Below, piece by piece: positions 34,269 through 42,534 of a DNA stretch of 64,000 bases (position 1 is its first letter; every line of letters begins with the position of its first letter). The stretch lies in contig CP030277.1 of the NCBI GenBank assembly GCA_003330885.1, positions 3,522,001 to 3,586,000 on the forward strand. Reading direction: 5' to 3'. Made by a program: the position numbers and the translations under genes. Origin of the DNA: Rhodobiaceae bacterium (GTDB taxonomy: Bacteria > Pseudomonadota > Alphaproteobacteria > Parvibaculales > Parvibaculaceae). The notes beneath the pieces are model-generated. The model did no database searches. It had not been told where the DNA came from and saw only the letters and a program-made list of their open reading frames with translations.

Positions 34269-34767
34269 CGACACCGATAATGATCGCTGTTGAGCAATTA
34301 TAAATAATGTCAGCGCTTCCGCCCGCACACCAGTTGATATTGTTTGCAGCCTGGGGAAGGTACATGGGCTTATCGCCTTCATTGCGCACGCAGCCGCATC
34401 GTCCACAGCCACTTTTGCCGCAGCAATCATTATAGGAAATGATGTAGTGCTTATTGTCGCCCGGGTTGAGGCAGGTGCCGACCCAGGTGATGGGGGACAT
34501 GATGGTGCCGGGCGGGCAGGCCGCGTGGGTACCGCCACAACAGCTGCACAGATACCCATCAATTGCGCAGTAACGCCAATAGTCGCAGCTTTCTGGATCG
34601 CCCGGATCGTTTGCAACTTCCTCACCGCGCACGCGTGAGACCGGGAGAAGTGGGAAGGCTGCAGCACCGGCCAGCACCGTTCCAATACCGGCAATTACGC
34701 TTCGTCGTGAGGAAAGACGGGCTGTCGTTCGGGCCGTTTTTTCGATGAATCTATCTAACCAGGTCAT
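34255..34767 (-). CDS. mauA: TTQ amine dehydrogenase small (beta) subunit, MauA/AauA-like
   Basis: 170 residues. A twin-Arg leader (SSRRSVIAG, about 19-27) precedes a Cys-rich domain: CDYWRYCAIDGYLCSCCGG, CPPGT, TWVGTC, DCCGKSGCGRCGC, NWCAGG. Aligned by memory with Paracoccus MauA, the tryptophan-tryptophylquinone residues correspond to Trp95 and Trp146 (51 apart, as Trp57/Trp108), and the catalytic/biogenesis aspartates to Asp70 and Asp114. The mature enzyme oxidises primary amines to aldehydes in the periplasm. Methylamine versus aromatic amine specificity cannot be decided here. Confidence 0.9.
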   Translation of the reverse strand: MTWLDRFIEKTARTTARLSSRRSVIAGIGTVLAGAAAFPLLPVSRVRGEEVANDPGDPESCDYWRYCAIDGYLCSCCGGTHAACPPGTIMSPITWVGTCLNPGDNKHYIISYNDCCGKSGCGRCGCVRNEGDKPMYLPQAANNINWCAGGSADIIYNCSTAIIIGVDDDA

Positions 34768-34786
34768 GGCATTTCAGTGCGTGCGG

Positions 34787-35392
34787 CTAAGCGCGCTGCT
34801 GCTCCTGTTCCATATAATCTTGTATGGAGGCGACGCCTCTTGTCTTCGCCTCAAACAGGCTTTCAATATGTTCCCGCGTATTGGTCAGACCGTGGGCGAC
34901 CATGGTTCCACGCTCATCAACCAATGCCGCATAAGGAAGTTTGCTGACGCCAATCGTCAGGCCGAGGTCGGACGACAGAACGTACGGATAGTCTTCCAAA
35001 CTCTGGTTCTTTAGAAAGGCGTGATGTGCAGACGGCTCACCGTCGCTTGCCAGCACGACATCAAGCCACGCGGCCTCCCGCGCGCGAACCGAAGCAATGA
35101 CGGGAAGGAGCGATTTGCAGACCGGGCAGTCGGGCGACAAAAAGAACAACAGCGTTGATTTGCTGGCTGCAGTCCCAGCCCCCACTTCCACCTGCTCGCC
35201 CGTCAGAGAGGGAAAGGAGAAAGGTGGCAAGGGTTCACCAGCTTTCATGCCCTTGGCGACAGTGAGCGCTCCCACAGGTCCCATGCGCTCATGCAGCAGA
35301 CCGATCTGACGGGTGAGCGCGAAGACGATGAGACCCAGCGCCGCAATGGCGACCCAGCTCACAATGTTGGAAATGATTAGGGCGTCGATCAT
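34787..35392 (-). CDS. mauD: MauD-like thioredoxin-fold protein for amine dehydrogenase maturation
   Basis: 201 residues: N-terminal membrane anchor (ALIISNIVSWVAIAALGLIVFAL, about 4-26), then a thioredoxin-like domain with LLFFLSPDCPVCKSLLPVI containing CPVC. MauD is needed for forming or keeping the six disulfides of the beta subunit. It overlaps mauE by four bases and sits in the classical B-E-D-A order. Confidence 0.9.
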   Translation of the reverse strand: MIDALIISNIVSWVAIAALGLIVFALTRQIGLLHERMGPVGALTVAKGMKAGEPLPPFSFPSLTGEQVEVGAGTAASKSTLLFFLSPDCPVCKSLLPVIASVRAREAAWLDVVLASDGEPSAHHAFLKNQSLEDYPYVLSSDLGLTIGVSKLPYAALVDERGTMVAHGLTNTREHIESLFEAKTRGVASIQDYMEQEQQRA

Positions 35393-35928
35393 GGATGTGT
35401 TCCTTTGTGACCGAGGAGCGCTGCATTTCGCAGCAAATGTTCTGCAGTCGCATAGATGAGCAGCAGAATGAGAACCGCAAAGCCTGCGGTTGCATAGTCG
35501 AACCAGCCCAGCGCGCGGTCTGTTGTGGGGAGCAGGAGGAAACCGGTAGTGATTGCCAGGACGCCATTGCGGCTAGCCAGACCCCAGTGAATTTTCTGGT
35601 CTGCGCCGATGCCGCCACAACCACAGTCAAGCTCCTGGCGCCCACGAATCAGGTTGATCGCGATGGCGCCGCCATAAACGATCCAAAGAGACAGGGCGAC
35701 AAGCACGGGAACCGCAGACGCGCTCAACAGGAGCAATGAGAGCGCGATCGCGATTTCCGCAAACGGGATAATTCTGGACACTGGTTTTTCAAACACATGG
35801 GGCAGCAACTTATAGCCGGACACCGCCTGCCAGAAGGCAATCGGGTCGCGCAGTTTATGCCAGGCTGCGCTCAGAAGGAGAGCAGCGATGGCACCTCGAA
35901 AAGCAATATCGATAACGGGATCAATCAT
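35389..35928 (-). CDS. mauE: MauE-like integral membrane protein
   Basis: 179 residues, four to five membrane segments (about 8-22, 52-66, 70-92, 119-136, 143-162) with AAWHKLRDPIAFWQAVSGYKLLP, DCGCGG and RNGVLA, as in MauE/DoxX-like proteins. MauE acts with MauD in export or disulfide formation of the small subunit. The CGCGG loop could be redox active. It follows mauB by six bases and overlaps mauD. Confidence 0.88.
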   Translation of the reverse strand: MIDPVIDIAFRGAIAALLLSAAWHKLRDPIAFWQAVSGYKLLPHVFEKPVSRIIPFAEIAIALSLLLLSASAVPVLVALSLWIVYGGAIAINLIRGRQELDCGCGGIGADQKIHWGLASRNGVLAITTGFLLLPTTDRALGWFDYATAGFAVLILLLIYATAEHLLRNAALLGHKGTHP

Positions 35929-35934
35929 CGCGGG

Positions 35935-37185
35935 TCACCAGGGATAAATCATGCTGGGGAGATTCCCAAGCTTTGGCACGCTGCGCTGGTAACTGCCATC
36001 TCCCGCATCATAAATGTCCAGGCCAAACTGCACGGTGTCGATAAGAGGCGCTTCACCTTCAGTAAGGTAGACCCAGACCTGCGCAAAAAATGGCATGGGG
36101 ATGTGTGCCCCAATGCCATAGAGCAGAGGATCATCATCCTGTGACACTGCGATGGAGATTGTGAGCTCCTGCAGTTCATAAGCCTCAATCTTCTCGCGGG
36201 TTTCGAGGTCAAATACCCAGACATGGGTACCTGGATCTTCAAATGTTTCCGGCGGTCCCTGGTGAGTGAGCAGGTAGAGCTGACCGGATGGCTCATGGAG
36301 CGCCAGGTGCTGGAACCCGCTGATGGACCATTCATCCTCGCGTTCATCGTCAGTGATGAGGGGCCAGGTTGCAGCAAGGCGCACGCCATCAGCATCCATC
36401 ACGAAGTCGTAAACGTCGCCCGCCAGTGACACGAAATACCAGTGGTCGCCGCGACGGACACCGGAAATGCTGACCGGGTCTTCAAAGGGATCAAACAGGG
36501 CGGCGGACCGGCTCTTGCCGGACACGGCACCATTTTCATCAAACGTGTAGGTGAGGAACGACCCGTCACCGCAAAGCAGATGAAAGCTGCGCGCACCACC
36601 GCCATAAATATTAGGGCACCCCGGCGTGTCGATCTCGGCGATGAATGCCTCACGCTCAAGATCTACAAGGGTAAGGGAAACCGCCGGGGTGAAATTCATC
36701 TGCGCGAACAGGGTCTGATCATCACTCAGCGATGAGGTGCCTTGCATCTTAACGACGCTTGCCCGTTTTGGCGGGATGGTGACTTCAGAGCGCACCTGGA
36801 ACGTGGTGGCGTCATAGGTGACGAGTACATCAGAGCGTTCGCCTCGTGTGGTTCGGCTGAAATGGGTCTCTGCAGAGATGATCCGCTTTCCATCAGACGG
36901 GAGCTCAATCCCCGTGGTCCAATAGCCAAGGTCCAGCATGGAGAGGAAGCGGCCTGTATCAGGATCGATCAGATAGCCCCGACCATGCGCCTGATAGGGC
37001 ATGTTCATGTCGGTCACCCACACAAGCCGGTCATGGTTTTGGCGGGAAAAGCTCACCACCTCGCCCATCGGATCTTCGGGCAAGTCGGCTGCCCGTGCGG
37101 CGCTTGTCGACAGGGTAGAGACGCCGGTGAACAAGAAGCCCGCGAGCAGGGCGGCAGTGGAATTAAGAGTCAGGAATGTGCGCAT
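35935..37185 (-). CDS. mauB: TTQ amine dehydrogenase large (alpha) subunit, MauB/AauB-like
   Basis: ATG at 37185 is chosen since it opens a signal peptide (LNSTAALLAGFLFTGVSTL...ARA). The frame extends 48 codons further upstream, but that part covers the promoter. The mature part (about 380 residues) is a seven-bladed beta-propeller-like repeat protein with RLVWVTDMNMPYQAHGRGYLIDPDTGRFLSMLDLGYW and HVWVFDLETREKIEAYEL, as in MADH/AADH heavy chains. It forms an alpha2beta2 enzyme with MauA. First gene of the cluster. Confidence 0.9.
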   Translation of the reverse strand: MRTFLTLNSTAALLAGFLFTGVSTLSTSAARAADLPEDPMGEVVSFSRQNHDRLVWVTDMNMPYQAHGRGYLIDPDTGRFLSMLDLGYWTTGIELPSDGKRIISAETHFSRTTRGERSDVLVTYDATTFQVRSEVTIPPKRASVVKMQGTSSLSDDQTLFAQMNFTPAVSLTLVDLEREAFIAEIDTPGCPNIYGGGARSFHLLCGDGSFLTYTFDENGAVSGKSRSAALFDPFEDPVSISGVRRGDHWYFVSLAGDVYDFVMDADGVRLAATWPLITDDEREDEWSISGFQHLALHEPSGQLYLLTHQGPPETFEDPGTHVWVFDLETREKIEAYELQELTISIAVSQDDDPLLYGIGAHIPMPFFAQVWVYLTEGEAPLIDTVQFGLDIYDAGDGSYQRSVPKLGNLPSMIYPW

Positions 37186-37216
37186 GAAATCTCGCCCCCG
37201 GATCAAGATGTCCCTA

Positions 37217-37256
37217 TCTTTAGTGTAGCTAATATAATTTGTCAAACGATCGTATG
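37217..37256 (-). promoter_or_regulatory. mauB promoter with overlapping palindromic operator candidate
   Basis: Minus strand: TTGACA (37245-37240), 17-bp spacer, TAAAGA (37222-37217), a good sigma-70 promoter 32 bp upstream of mauB. The palindrome CAAACGATCGTATG (37243-37256, 12 of 14 symmetric) overlaps the -35 box and could be the operator for the cluster's TetR protein or for control of the divergent VOC gene. Function inferred. Confidence 0.6.
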
Positions 37257-37329
37257 ATAAATAGACACTCTTGCATTTCTCACAGTGGACTGGCTCACTG
37301 CTGCGGAAAACAAAAAGGAGAAGGGGCAC

Positions 37330-38196
37330 ATGCTCACAAATGTCGACCGGGTTCAGCTTGTCGTGGCCAATCGATCAGAAGCAGCAGATGGATGGGTCAA
37401 CCTGCTGGGCGCTGAGCATGCGCGTGATGACAAGGTGGCGTGCCTCGGCGCACTGCGCTCTGTCTATCAGGTAGGGAGCTCAGAAGTGGAGTTCCTGGAG
37501 GCTGATGGCACCGGCGCTGTGGCCGACAGTTTGAAAGCACGCGGACGACCGCACCTCTTTGCCGCTGGCGTGGCGACGCCCGACCTTGGCACACTCTTTG
37601 CTCAAATTGAGAGGACCGGGGCGAGCCTCACCAAAGAAGGCAATCATGGATATGTGACCTTCAGCGAGGCGGGACAAAACGATTTGCGTTTTGTGGTGAG
37701 CGAACGGGTTGAGCGTGATCCTGTGGGCCTCATCGATCGCTTGTATGAAGCGACCATCCTAGAAGATCCCTTTCAGCCGCTCATTGACCAGATCACCAAG
37801 CTCTTCGGATTGAACGCAGATCACTACAGCCGCATCACGTCTGACCACTTCAAATATGATGGCTACCTAACTCTCTTCCATCCCGACGAGCTCGACCGGT
37901 TTGAGATCATTACGCCCACCTCGCCCGAGACGACCATGGGCCGCTTCCACGGCCGCCAGGGCAGGGCCTTCTACATGTCCTTTGCTGAGACACCTCATAT
38001 TCTGAAGATCGAAGAGCGGGCAAAGGAGGCAGGTGCAGGATTGACCATCGACCGGCCAGAAGGCCGGCCAGAGACAGAGATGGCCGATCAGATGTGGCTC
38101 CATCCGCCAGCGCTTGGCGGCATGATGTTGGGCTTGTCACGTCCGTCCCGTGCCTGGCATTGGTCTGGACGGCCAGATCGGGTGATTCAGCTCTAG
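37330..38196 (+). CDS. VOC (glyoxalase/bleomycin resistance/dioxygenase) superfamily protein
   Basis: ATG at 37330 after AAAAGGAGAAGGGGC. 288 residues. The N-terminal half (LTNVDRVQLVVANRSEAADGWVNLLGAEH...) and the C-terminal half (FGLNADHYSRITSDHFKYDGYLTLFHP...DRFEIITP) each look like a VOC module, with DHF and E as possible metal ligands. No specific dioxygenase motif is clear. It is divergent from mauB across a 144-bp gap. It could process the aldehyde formed by the amine dehydrogenase, but this is speculation from position. Confidence 0.7.
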   Translation: MLTNVDRVQLVVANRSEAADGWVNLLGAEHARDDKVACLGALRSVYQVGSSEVEFLEADGTGAVADSLKARGRPHLFAAGVATPDLGTLFAQIERTGASLTKEGNHGYVTFSEAGQNDLRFVVSERVERDPVGLIDRLYEATILEDPFQPLIDQITKLFGLNADHYSRITSDHFKYDGYLTLFHPDELDRFEIITPTSPETTMGRFHGRQGRAFYMSFAETPHILKIEERAKEAGAGLTIDRPEGRPETEMADQMWLHPPALGGMMLGLSRPSRAWHWSGRPDRVIQL

Positions 38197-38265
38197 TCGG
38201 ATAGGTAACCTATTGTTTTTAATGAAAAAACAGCACCGGCTGACGTGAAAAAGGGCTCGAAAGGG

Positions 38266-38297
38266 CTTGAAACCCCGCAAATAGTTTCCCACATTTA
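38266..38297 (+). promoter_or_regulatory. Heat-shock (RpoH-like) promoter upstream of hsp20
   Basis: CTTGAAA (38266-38272) and CCCACATTTA (38288-38297), with 15 bp between, resemble the RpoH -35 CTTGAAA and -10 CCCATnT-like elements. It lies 100 bp upstream of the Hsp20 start, where heat-shock control is expected. The rest of the 200-bp gap shows a GC-rich symmetric stretch near 38308-38330 that I do not interpret. Confidence 0.55.
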
Positions 38298-38397
38298 TCC
38301 CATAGCGGGGCCCATCGGGACCGCTAAATGAACGTCCGACAGTGTGCCCGGACAGGGGCACTGGTCGTGACAAGTTGCTTGTGAAAGGACTTTGGCT

Positions 38398-38823
38398 ATG
38401 ACGCGAATGGCGCGTTTCGACAGTCCCTTTTTGTTGGGATTTGATCAGGTAGAACGTCTGCTCGACAGGGTTGCCCGCACGGGTGCCGACGGCTATCCCC
38501 CCTACAATGTGGAAGAAGTGCAAACTGACAAAGGCGGGCAGCTGAAAATCACGCTCGCGGTTGCTGGCTTTGCGGCTGAAGATCTCTCGGTCACGGTGGA
38601 ATCAAATCAACTGGTTATTCGCGGTGGTCAATCCGATGAGGAGGATCGCAATTTCCTTCATCGCGGGATTGCTGCAAGGCAGTTTCAACGTGCCTTTGTG
38701 CTTGCCGAGGGAATTGAGATCTTGAGCGCTGATTTGGAGAACGGGCTTTTGACCATTTCCCTGGAACAGCAGACGCCGGAAGAAATCGTCCAGCAGATTG
38801 AAATTACGACCCACGGGTCTTGA
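38398..38823 (+). CDS. Small heat shock protein, Hsp20/IbpA type
   Basis: About 141 residues. Alphaproteobacterial IbpA-like N-terminus (MARFDSPFLLGFDQVERLLDRV), then an alpha-crystallin domain: GGQLKITLAVAGFAAEDLSVTVESNQLVIRGGQ, HRGIAARQFQRAFVLAEGIEILSADLENGLLTISL. ATG at 38398 follows GAAAGGAC. An ATP-independent holdase for unfolding proteins. The DUF1150 gene follows on the same strand, a pairing common in alphaproteobacteria. Confidence 0.92.
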   Translation: MTRMARFDSPFLLGFDQVERLLDRVARTGADGYPPYNVEEVQTDKGGQLKITLAVAGFAAEDLSVTVESNQLVIRGGQSDEEDRNFLHRGIAARQFQRAFVLAEGIEILSADLENGLLTISLEQQTPEEIVQQIEITTHGS

Positions 38824-38908
38824 GTATCAAAGGGGTCCTGAGCCGAGAGAGCGCAGGATTGCCAACTCGCCAGGGCGGTTTAAGACCTCTTAAGCCGCGC
38901 CGCAAAGA

Positions 38909-38952
38909 GCACTTCCAGGAAAAGTGGTTCCGGTTTTCCGTCCGGAAGTGCG
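38909..38952. repeat. Dispersed palindromic repeat, copy B
   Basis: Outer arms GCACTTCC/GGAAGTGC and inner arms GGAAAA/TTTTCC around a short spacer. It lies in the 157-bp gap between hsp20 and the DUF1150 gene, ending 28 bp before the DUF1150 start; compensating changes (CACTT/AAGTG versus CATTT/AAATG in other copies) keep the stem paired. Confidence 0.8.
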
Positions 38953-38980
38953 GCGACAAAAAGCTCGAAGGAGCGAAAAA

Positions 38981-39268
38981 ATGTTCGATCAGACAGAAGA
39001 AAATTCAACACCTGAGCAACTGATCCCCGCTGGAGAGATTACCCAAGACGTGCTCGCGGAAATTGGCATGCAGACACATGTCTATGCGCGTCCAATTCAG
39101 GCGAAAGAAATACTCGAGGATTTGAAGGGGCAGCTTGATGTGCCGCCGGAGACCTGGCTCTATTCAGTGCATGCGGCGAACGGTGTCCGCGTCGCCATTG
39201 TAGACAGTCGGGAAGCGGCCTTTCAGGGCGCGGCTGCCTATGGCTATCAGGCACTCAGCGTTCACTAA
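38981..39268 (+). CDS. DUF1150 family protein
   Basis: ATG at 38981 is preferred because GAAGGAGCGAAAAA precedes it. 95 residues: a short acidic N-terminus, then AEIGMQTHVYARPIQAKEILEDL and WLYSVHAANGVRVAIVDSREAAFQGAAAYGYQALSVH, the DUF1150 pattern. The family has no defined function and typically follows the Hsp20 gene in alphaproteobacteria, suggesting a role in stress or chaperone activity. Confidence 0.85.
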   Translation: MFDQTEENSTPEQLIPAGEITQDVLAEIGMQTHVYARPIQAKEILEDLKGQLDVPPETWLYSVHAANGVRVAIVDSREAAFQGAAAYGYQALSVH

Positions 39269-39378
39269 GGCGTGTTGTCTTCCCGGTATCCTGAGGGCGC
39301 CAAAAAACGCACAAACTTGGTGCGATTTTTTGGCTCACGTTAAGACAAGGCGCCAGATCTCTCACTAAGATGTATCGG

Positions 39379-39843
39379 TCAGGCTGCGTTTGAAGCCGCG
39401 GGTTCTGTAAGCAGAGCAAAAAGGGCTGCGGCATCGTCAGTCGCGCGAAGTTTTTCAACCATCGATTGATTGCGCAGCAGACGCGAGACACGCGCCAGCG
39501 CTTTAAGATGGTCCGCACCCGCTGATTCAGGTGCCAGAAGAAGGAAGATTAGATCGACCGGCTGATCATCAACAGATTCAAACTGAATGGGTGTTTCCAG
39601 GCGGGCAAACAAACCGTGAAGACGCGTAAGCTCATTCAGTTTGCCATGGGGGATGGCGATCCCTTGCCCAACACCGGTCGAGCCTAAGCGTTCGCGCTCA
39701 AGCAGGGTTTCGAAGATGGCACGTTCCGGTAGTCCACAAACCGCTGCTGCTTTTGCTGAAAGCTCTTGCAGGGCTTGCTTTTTACTCGTGACCTTGAGAT
39801 GTGCTGTCACACCTTCTGGGGTCAGAAGTTCATCCAGATCCAT
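39379..39843 (-). CDS. ptsN: Nitrogen-PTS EIIA protein PtsN
   Basis: ATG at 39843 (MDLDELLTPEGV) with AGGAAACGG upstream; the frame extends upstream but the extra part is not PtsN-like. 154 residues with the EIIA(Ntr) core including the phosphorylated His in GQGIAIPHGKLNEL. It receives phosphate from NPr and regulates potassium/nitrogen-related processes. It follows hpf, in the rpoN-hpf-ptsN order typical of proteobacteria. Confidence 0.93.
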   Translation of the reverse strand: MDLDELLTPEGVTAHLKVTSKKQALQELSAKAAAVCGLPERAIFETLLERERLGSTGVGQGIAIPHGKLNELTRLHGLFARLETPIQFESVDDQPVDLIFLLLAPESAGADHLKALARVSRLLRNQSMVEKLRATDDAAALFALLTEPAASNAA

Positions 39844-39964
39844 GATCCGTTTCCTGTTCACTGTTCCCACTGGGCCTGTCGAGACCCTGGTCGGAGCTTT
39901 CTGGTAGGCGCCCCGCCGAAACGGCGTGACCTCCCCGGTGCGCTGTGCCCGGGGCCGGAGCCCT

Positions 39965-40546
39965 TTAAGCCTTTTTCGAATCGCTAGCGGCATCAATCCA
40001 ACCAACATTGCCATCGGGACGGCGGTAAACGAGATTGAGCCCACCATCGCCGTTTCTGAACATCACCAGTGGTGCGTCAGAAATGTCGAGCTGCATAACT
40101 GCATCACTCACAGACAAGACGGGCACGGCGGTTGTGCCTTCTGCGATGATCATTGGAGCGTCGTCGCCTTCAGCAACTTCTTCTTCGCCTTCATTCGCGG
40201 CCAGCACGAAGGAAGGAACATCAAGCATAGGAAGGTCAGCCTTAGGGCTGTTGTGATGGTTCTTCAGGCGTCGCTTGTAGCGCCGTAACCTCTTTTCGAG
40301 TTTCTCAACCGCATCATCAAAGCTGGCATAGATATCGCCTGCTTGCCCCTGGGCTTGCAGGGTCATGCCTGAGCTCAAGTGGACCGAGCAATCGGAGCGA
40401 AACTCATGTCCGTCCTTTGCGAAGGTCACTTGTCCATCCACAGGGCGATCAAAATACTTGCCCACACTGGCGCTAAGCTGATCTTCCACATGGCTGCGCA
40501 GAGCGTCGCCGACATCGAGATGAATTCCGGTAATTTGAACCTGCAT
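39965..40546 (-). CDS. hpf: Long-form ribosome hibernation promoting factor
   Basis: ATG at 40546 (MQVQITGIHLDVGDAL). 193 residues: the N-terminal ribosome-binding domain (about 1-100, HVEDQLSASVGKYFDRPVDGQVTF...DAVEKLEKRLRRYKRRLKNH), a linker, and a C-terminal dimerisation domain (VLSVSDAVMQLDISDAPLVMFRNGDGGLNLVYRRPDGNVGWID). The long form makes 100S ribosome dimers in stationary phase. It sits 365 bp downstream of rpoN; that gap (40547-40911) holds G/C-rich tracts but no gene I can support. Confidence 0.92.
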   Translation of the reverse strand: MQVQITGIHLDVGDALRSHVEDQLSASVGKYFDRPVDGQVTFAKDGHEFRSDCSVHLSSGMTLQAQGQAGDIYASFDDAVEKLEKRLRRYKRRLKNHHNSPKADLPMLDVPSFVLAANEGEEEVAEGDDAPMIIAEGTTAVPVLSVSDAVMQLDISDAPLVMFRNGDGGLNLVYRRPDGNVGWIDAASDSKKA

Positions 40547-40911
40547 CAAGGACCTTTCCAAGCGCCGTTAAAATCTAAGAGACCCGACTGCATCAAATAA
40601 CGCCGGATTCGGTGTGCCAATATCTAGTAATCAAATGCCGCTATCTGATCGGCCTCGAGTATGTGTCTCGAGGAATGGAAAAACGGAGTTCGCTGCTGCG
40701 TCACCGAGCCCTTTTCAATGCTCGGGCTAGGGAGAAAACAGACCCCGGCGGCGCGAGCGGGACGGAAACTAGTGGGCCGCCCCGACCCTGTCAACCAACT
40801 CAGTTGAAGTTCTAAATTATACTTCAAAAACAGTGTGTTAGGGCGATTTTTTACAGAAAAATTTGCGCCGAAACCTGCGGGAAATCACTTGACGGCAGGG
40901 AGAAAAAGCCG

Positions 40912-42504
40912 TCACACCATTGCGCGTTTTTCGCGTCGGCGCTGAACCGATGACGGGATTTGCATCGCCTCGCGATATTTCGCGACAGTCCGTCTGGCAA
41001 TCTCAATTCCATTGGCGCGGAGCAGATCAACGATCGCGTCGTCAGACAGGACCGCATCAGCGGTTTCCGCATCGACCAATGTCTTGATGCGGTGGCGGAC
41101 CGCTTCGGCCGAATGGGCGTCGCCGCCTGTAGCTGACGCGATGGAGGACGTGAAGAAGTATTTTAGTTCAAAGATGCCGCGCGGCGTTGCCATGTACTTG
41201 TTGGATGTGACGCGGCTGACCGTCGATTCATGCATCGAGATTGCATCAGCCACCATCTTCAGGTTGAGTGGGCGTAGGTGGGAGACGCCATAAACAAGAA
41301 AGGCATCCTGTTGCCGGACGATTTCGGTGGCGACCTTCAAGATTGTCCGCGCCCGTTGGTCAAGACTCTTCACGAGCCAGTTGGCGTCAGCGAGACAATC
41401 GGAGAGATAGGTTTTTGCTTCGGTGTCTTTTGCCGACGCCGCGATGACTTCCGTATAATATTGCTTGTTAACGAGGACTCGCGGCAGTGTCGCCGTGTTG
41501 AGTTCAATGGCCCACCCGCCGTCTGATTTTGGACGGATGAATATGTCGGGCACGACCGGTGTCACCGGTTCTTCACCAAACACATTGCCAGGTTTCGGGT
41601 TGCAGTTACGGATGTCGTCAATCAGGCAGGACAGGTCGTCTTGTTCGATCTGGCAGGCTTTCATGAGTTTGGCCATATCACGCTTGGCAAACAGGTCGAT
41701 ATTCTCGAGGAAGCGCTCCATGACCGGATCAAGGCGGTCTTTCTCCGCCAGCTGTAAGCGCAGACATTCGCGAAGGTCGCGGGCACAGACGCCAATAGGG
41801 TCAAATGTCTGCAGAACACCCAGAACGGCTTCCACATCCTCAATGTCCACACCCAGACGATCAGCAACAGACTCAAGGCCTTCCGTCAGATAACCGGACT
41901 CATCAACCAGATCGATAAGGTAAGCACCGATGAGCCGGTCAGTCTGGTTTTTGAGCGCGACCACCATTTGGTCGGTGAGATGTTCAACAAGTGTTTCGGC
42001 GCGGGTCAAAGACCCCTCAAGCTCGCCTTCACCGTCAAAACTTCCGCCACCCTGGCTGCTGGTGGATTGCCAGTCAGAACTGGACATGCCCGGTGTCTCA
42101 GCATCTGCAACAGGGGCGTCAGCTACACTCTGGTCCGCATAGACATTGTCATAATCTGTGTCCATGTCCCCATCGGGCGCAGGCGGAGCATTTTCTTCAG
42201 AAAGTGCGAGCGTGGAGGCATCGCCAACATCACCGCCCTCAACACCATCGCTGGCGGCGGCACCATCGGCAAAATCAATGTCGAATTCTTCTTTGTGCGG
42301 AGTCTCGCCTTCGGTCGGTTCAATCAGACCCGGCTGATCATCGTCGCGAGCTTCATCCAGCAGGGGGTTTTTTTCGAGCTCTTGCTCGACATAGTCCGCC
42401 AGTTCCAGATTGTTCAATTGCAACAGCTTGATCGCCTGCTGCAATTGCGGCGTCATAACAAGCGACTGGCCTTGTCGGAGTTCTATCCGTGGGTTGAGTG
42501 CCAT
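40912..42504 (-). CDS. rpoN: RNA polymerase sigma-54 factor
   Basis: 530 residues. The activator-interacting region I is MALNPRIELRQGQSLVMTPQLQQAIKLLQLNNLEL. A long acidic region (about 55-150) follows, then the core-binding and DNA-binding parts ending with the HTH (MVADAISMHESTVSRVTSNKYM) and the RpoN box ARRTVAKYRE. It is placed after lptB, as in most proteobacteria. Needs AAA+ activators, none of which is in this window. Confidence 0.95.
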   Translation of the reverse strand: MALNPRIELRQGQSLVMTPQLQQAIKLLQLNNLELADYVEQELEKNPLLDEARDDDQPGLIEPTEGETPHKEEFDIDFADGAAASDGVEGGDVGDASTLALSEENAPPAPDGDMDTDYDNVYADQSVADAPVADAETPGMSSSDWQSTSSQGGGSFDGEGELEGSLTRAETLVEHLTDQMVVALKNQTDRLIGAYLIDLVDESGYLTEGLESVADRLGVDIEDVEAVLGVLQTFDPIGVCARDLRECLRLQLAEKDRLDPVMERFLENIDLFAKRDMAKLMKACQIEQDDLSCLIDDIRNCNPKPGNVFGEEPVTPVVPDIFIRPKSDGGWAIELNTATLPRVLVNKQYYTEVIAASAKDTEAKTYLSDCLADANWLVKSLDQRARTILKVATEIVRQQDAFLVYGVSHLRPLNLKMVADAISMHESTVSRVTSNKYMATPRGIFELKYFFTSSIASATGGDAHSAEAVRHRIKTLVDAETADAVLSDDAIVDLLRANGIEIARRTVAKYREAMQIPSSVQRRREKRAMV

Positions 42505-42534
42505 GTCGCATGTCGGTTTGCCTTCTGATCAAAA

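Noticed and set aside
40547-40911. Short frames between hpf and rpoN
   Set aside because: Two overlapping 67-codon frames on opposite strands have no RBS, no motifs and look like chance frames; no gene is supported there.
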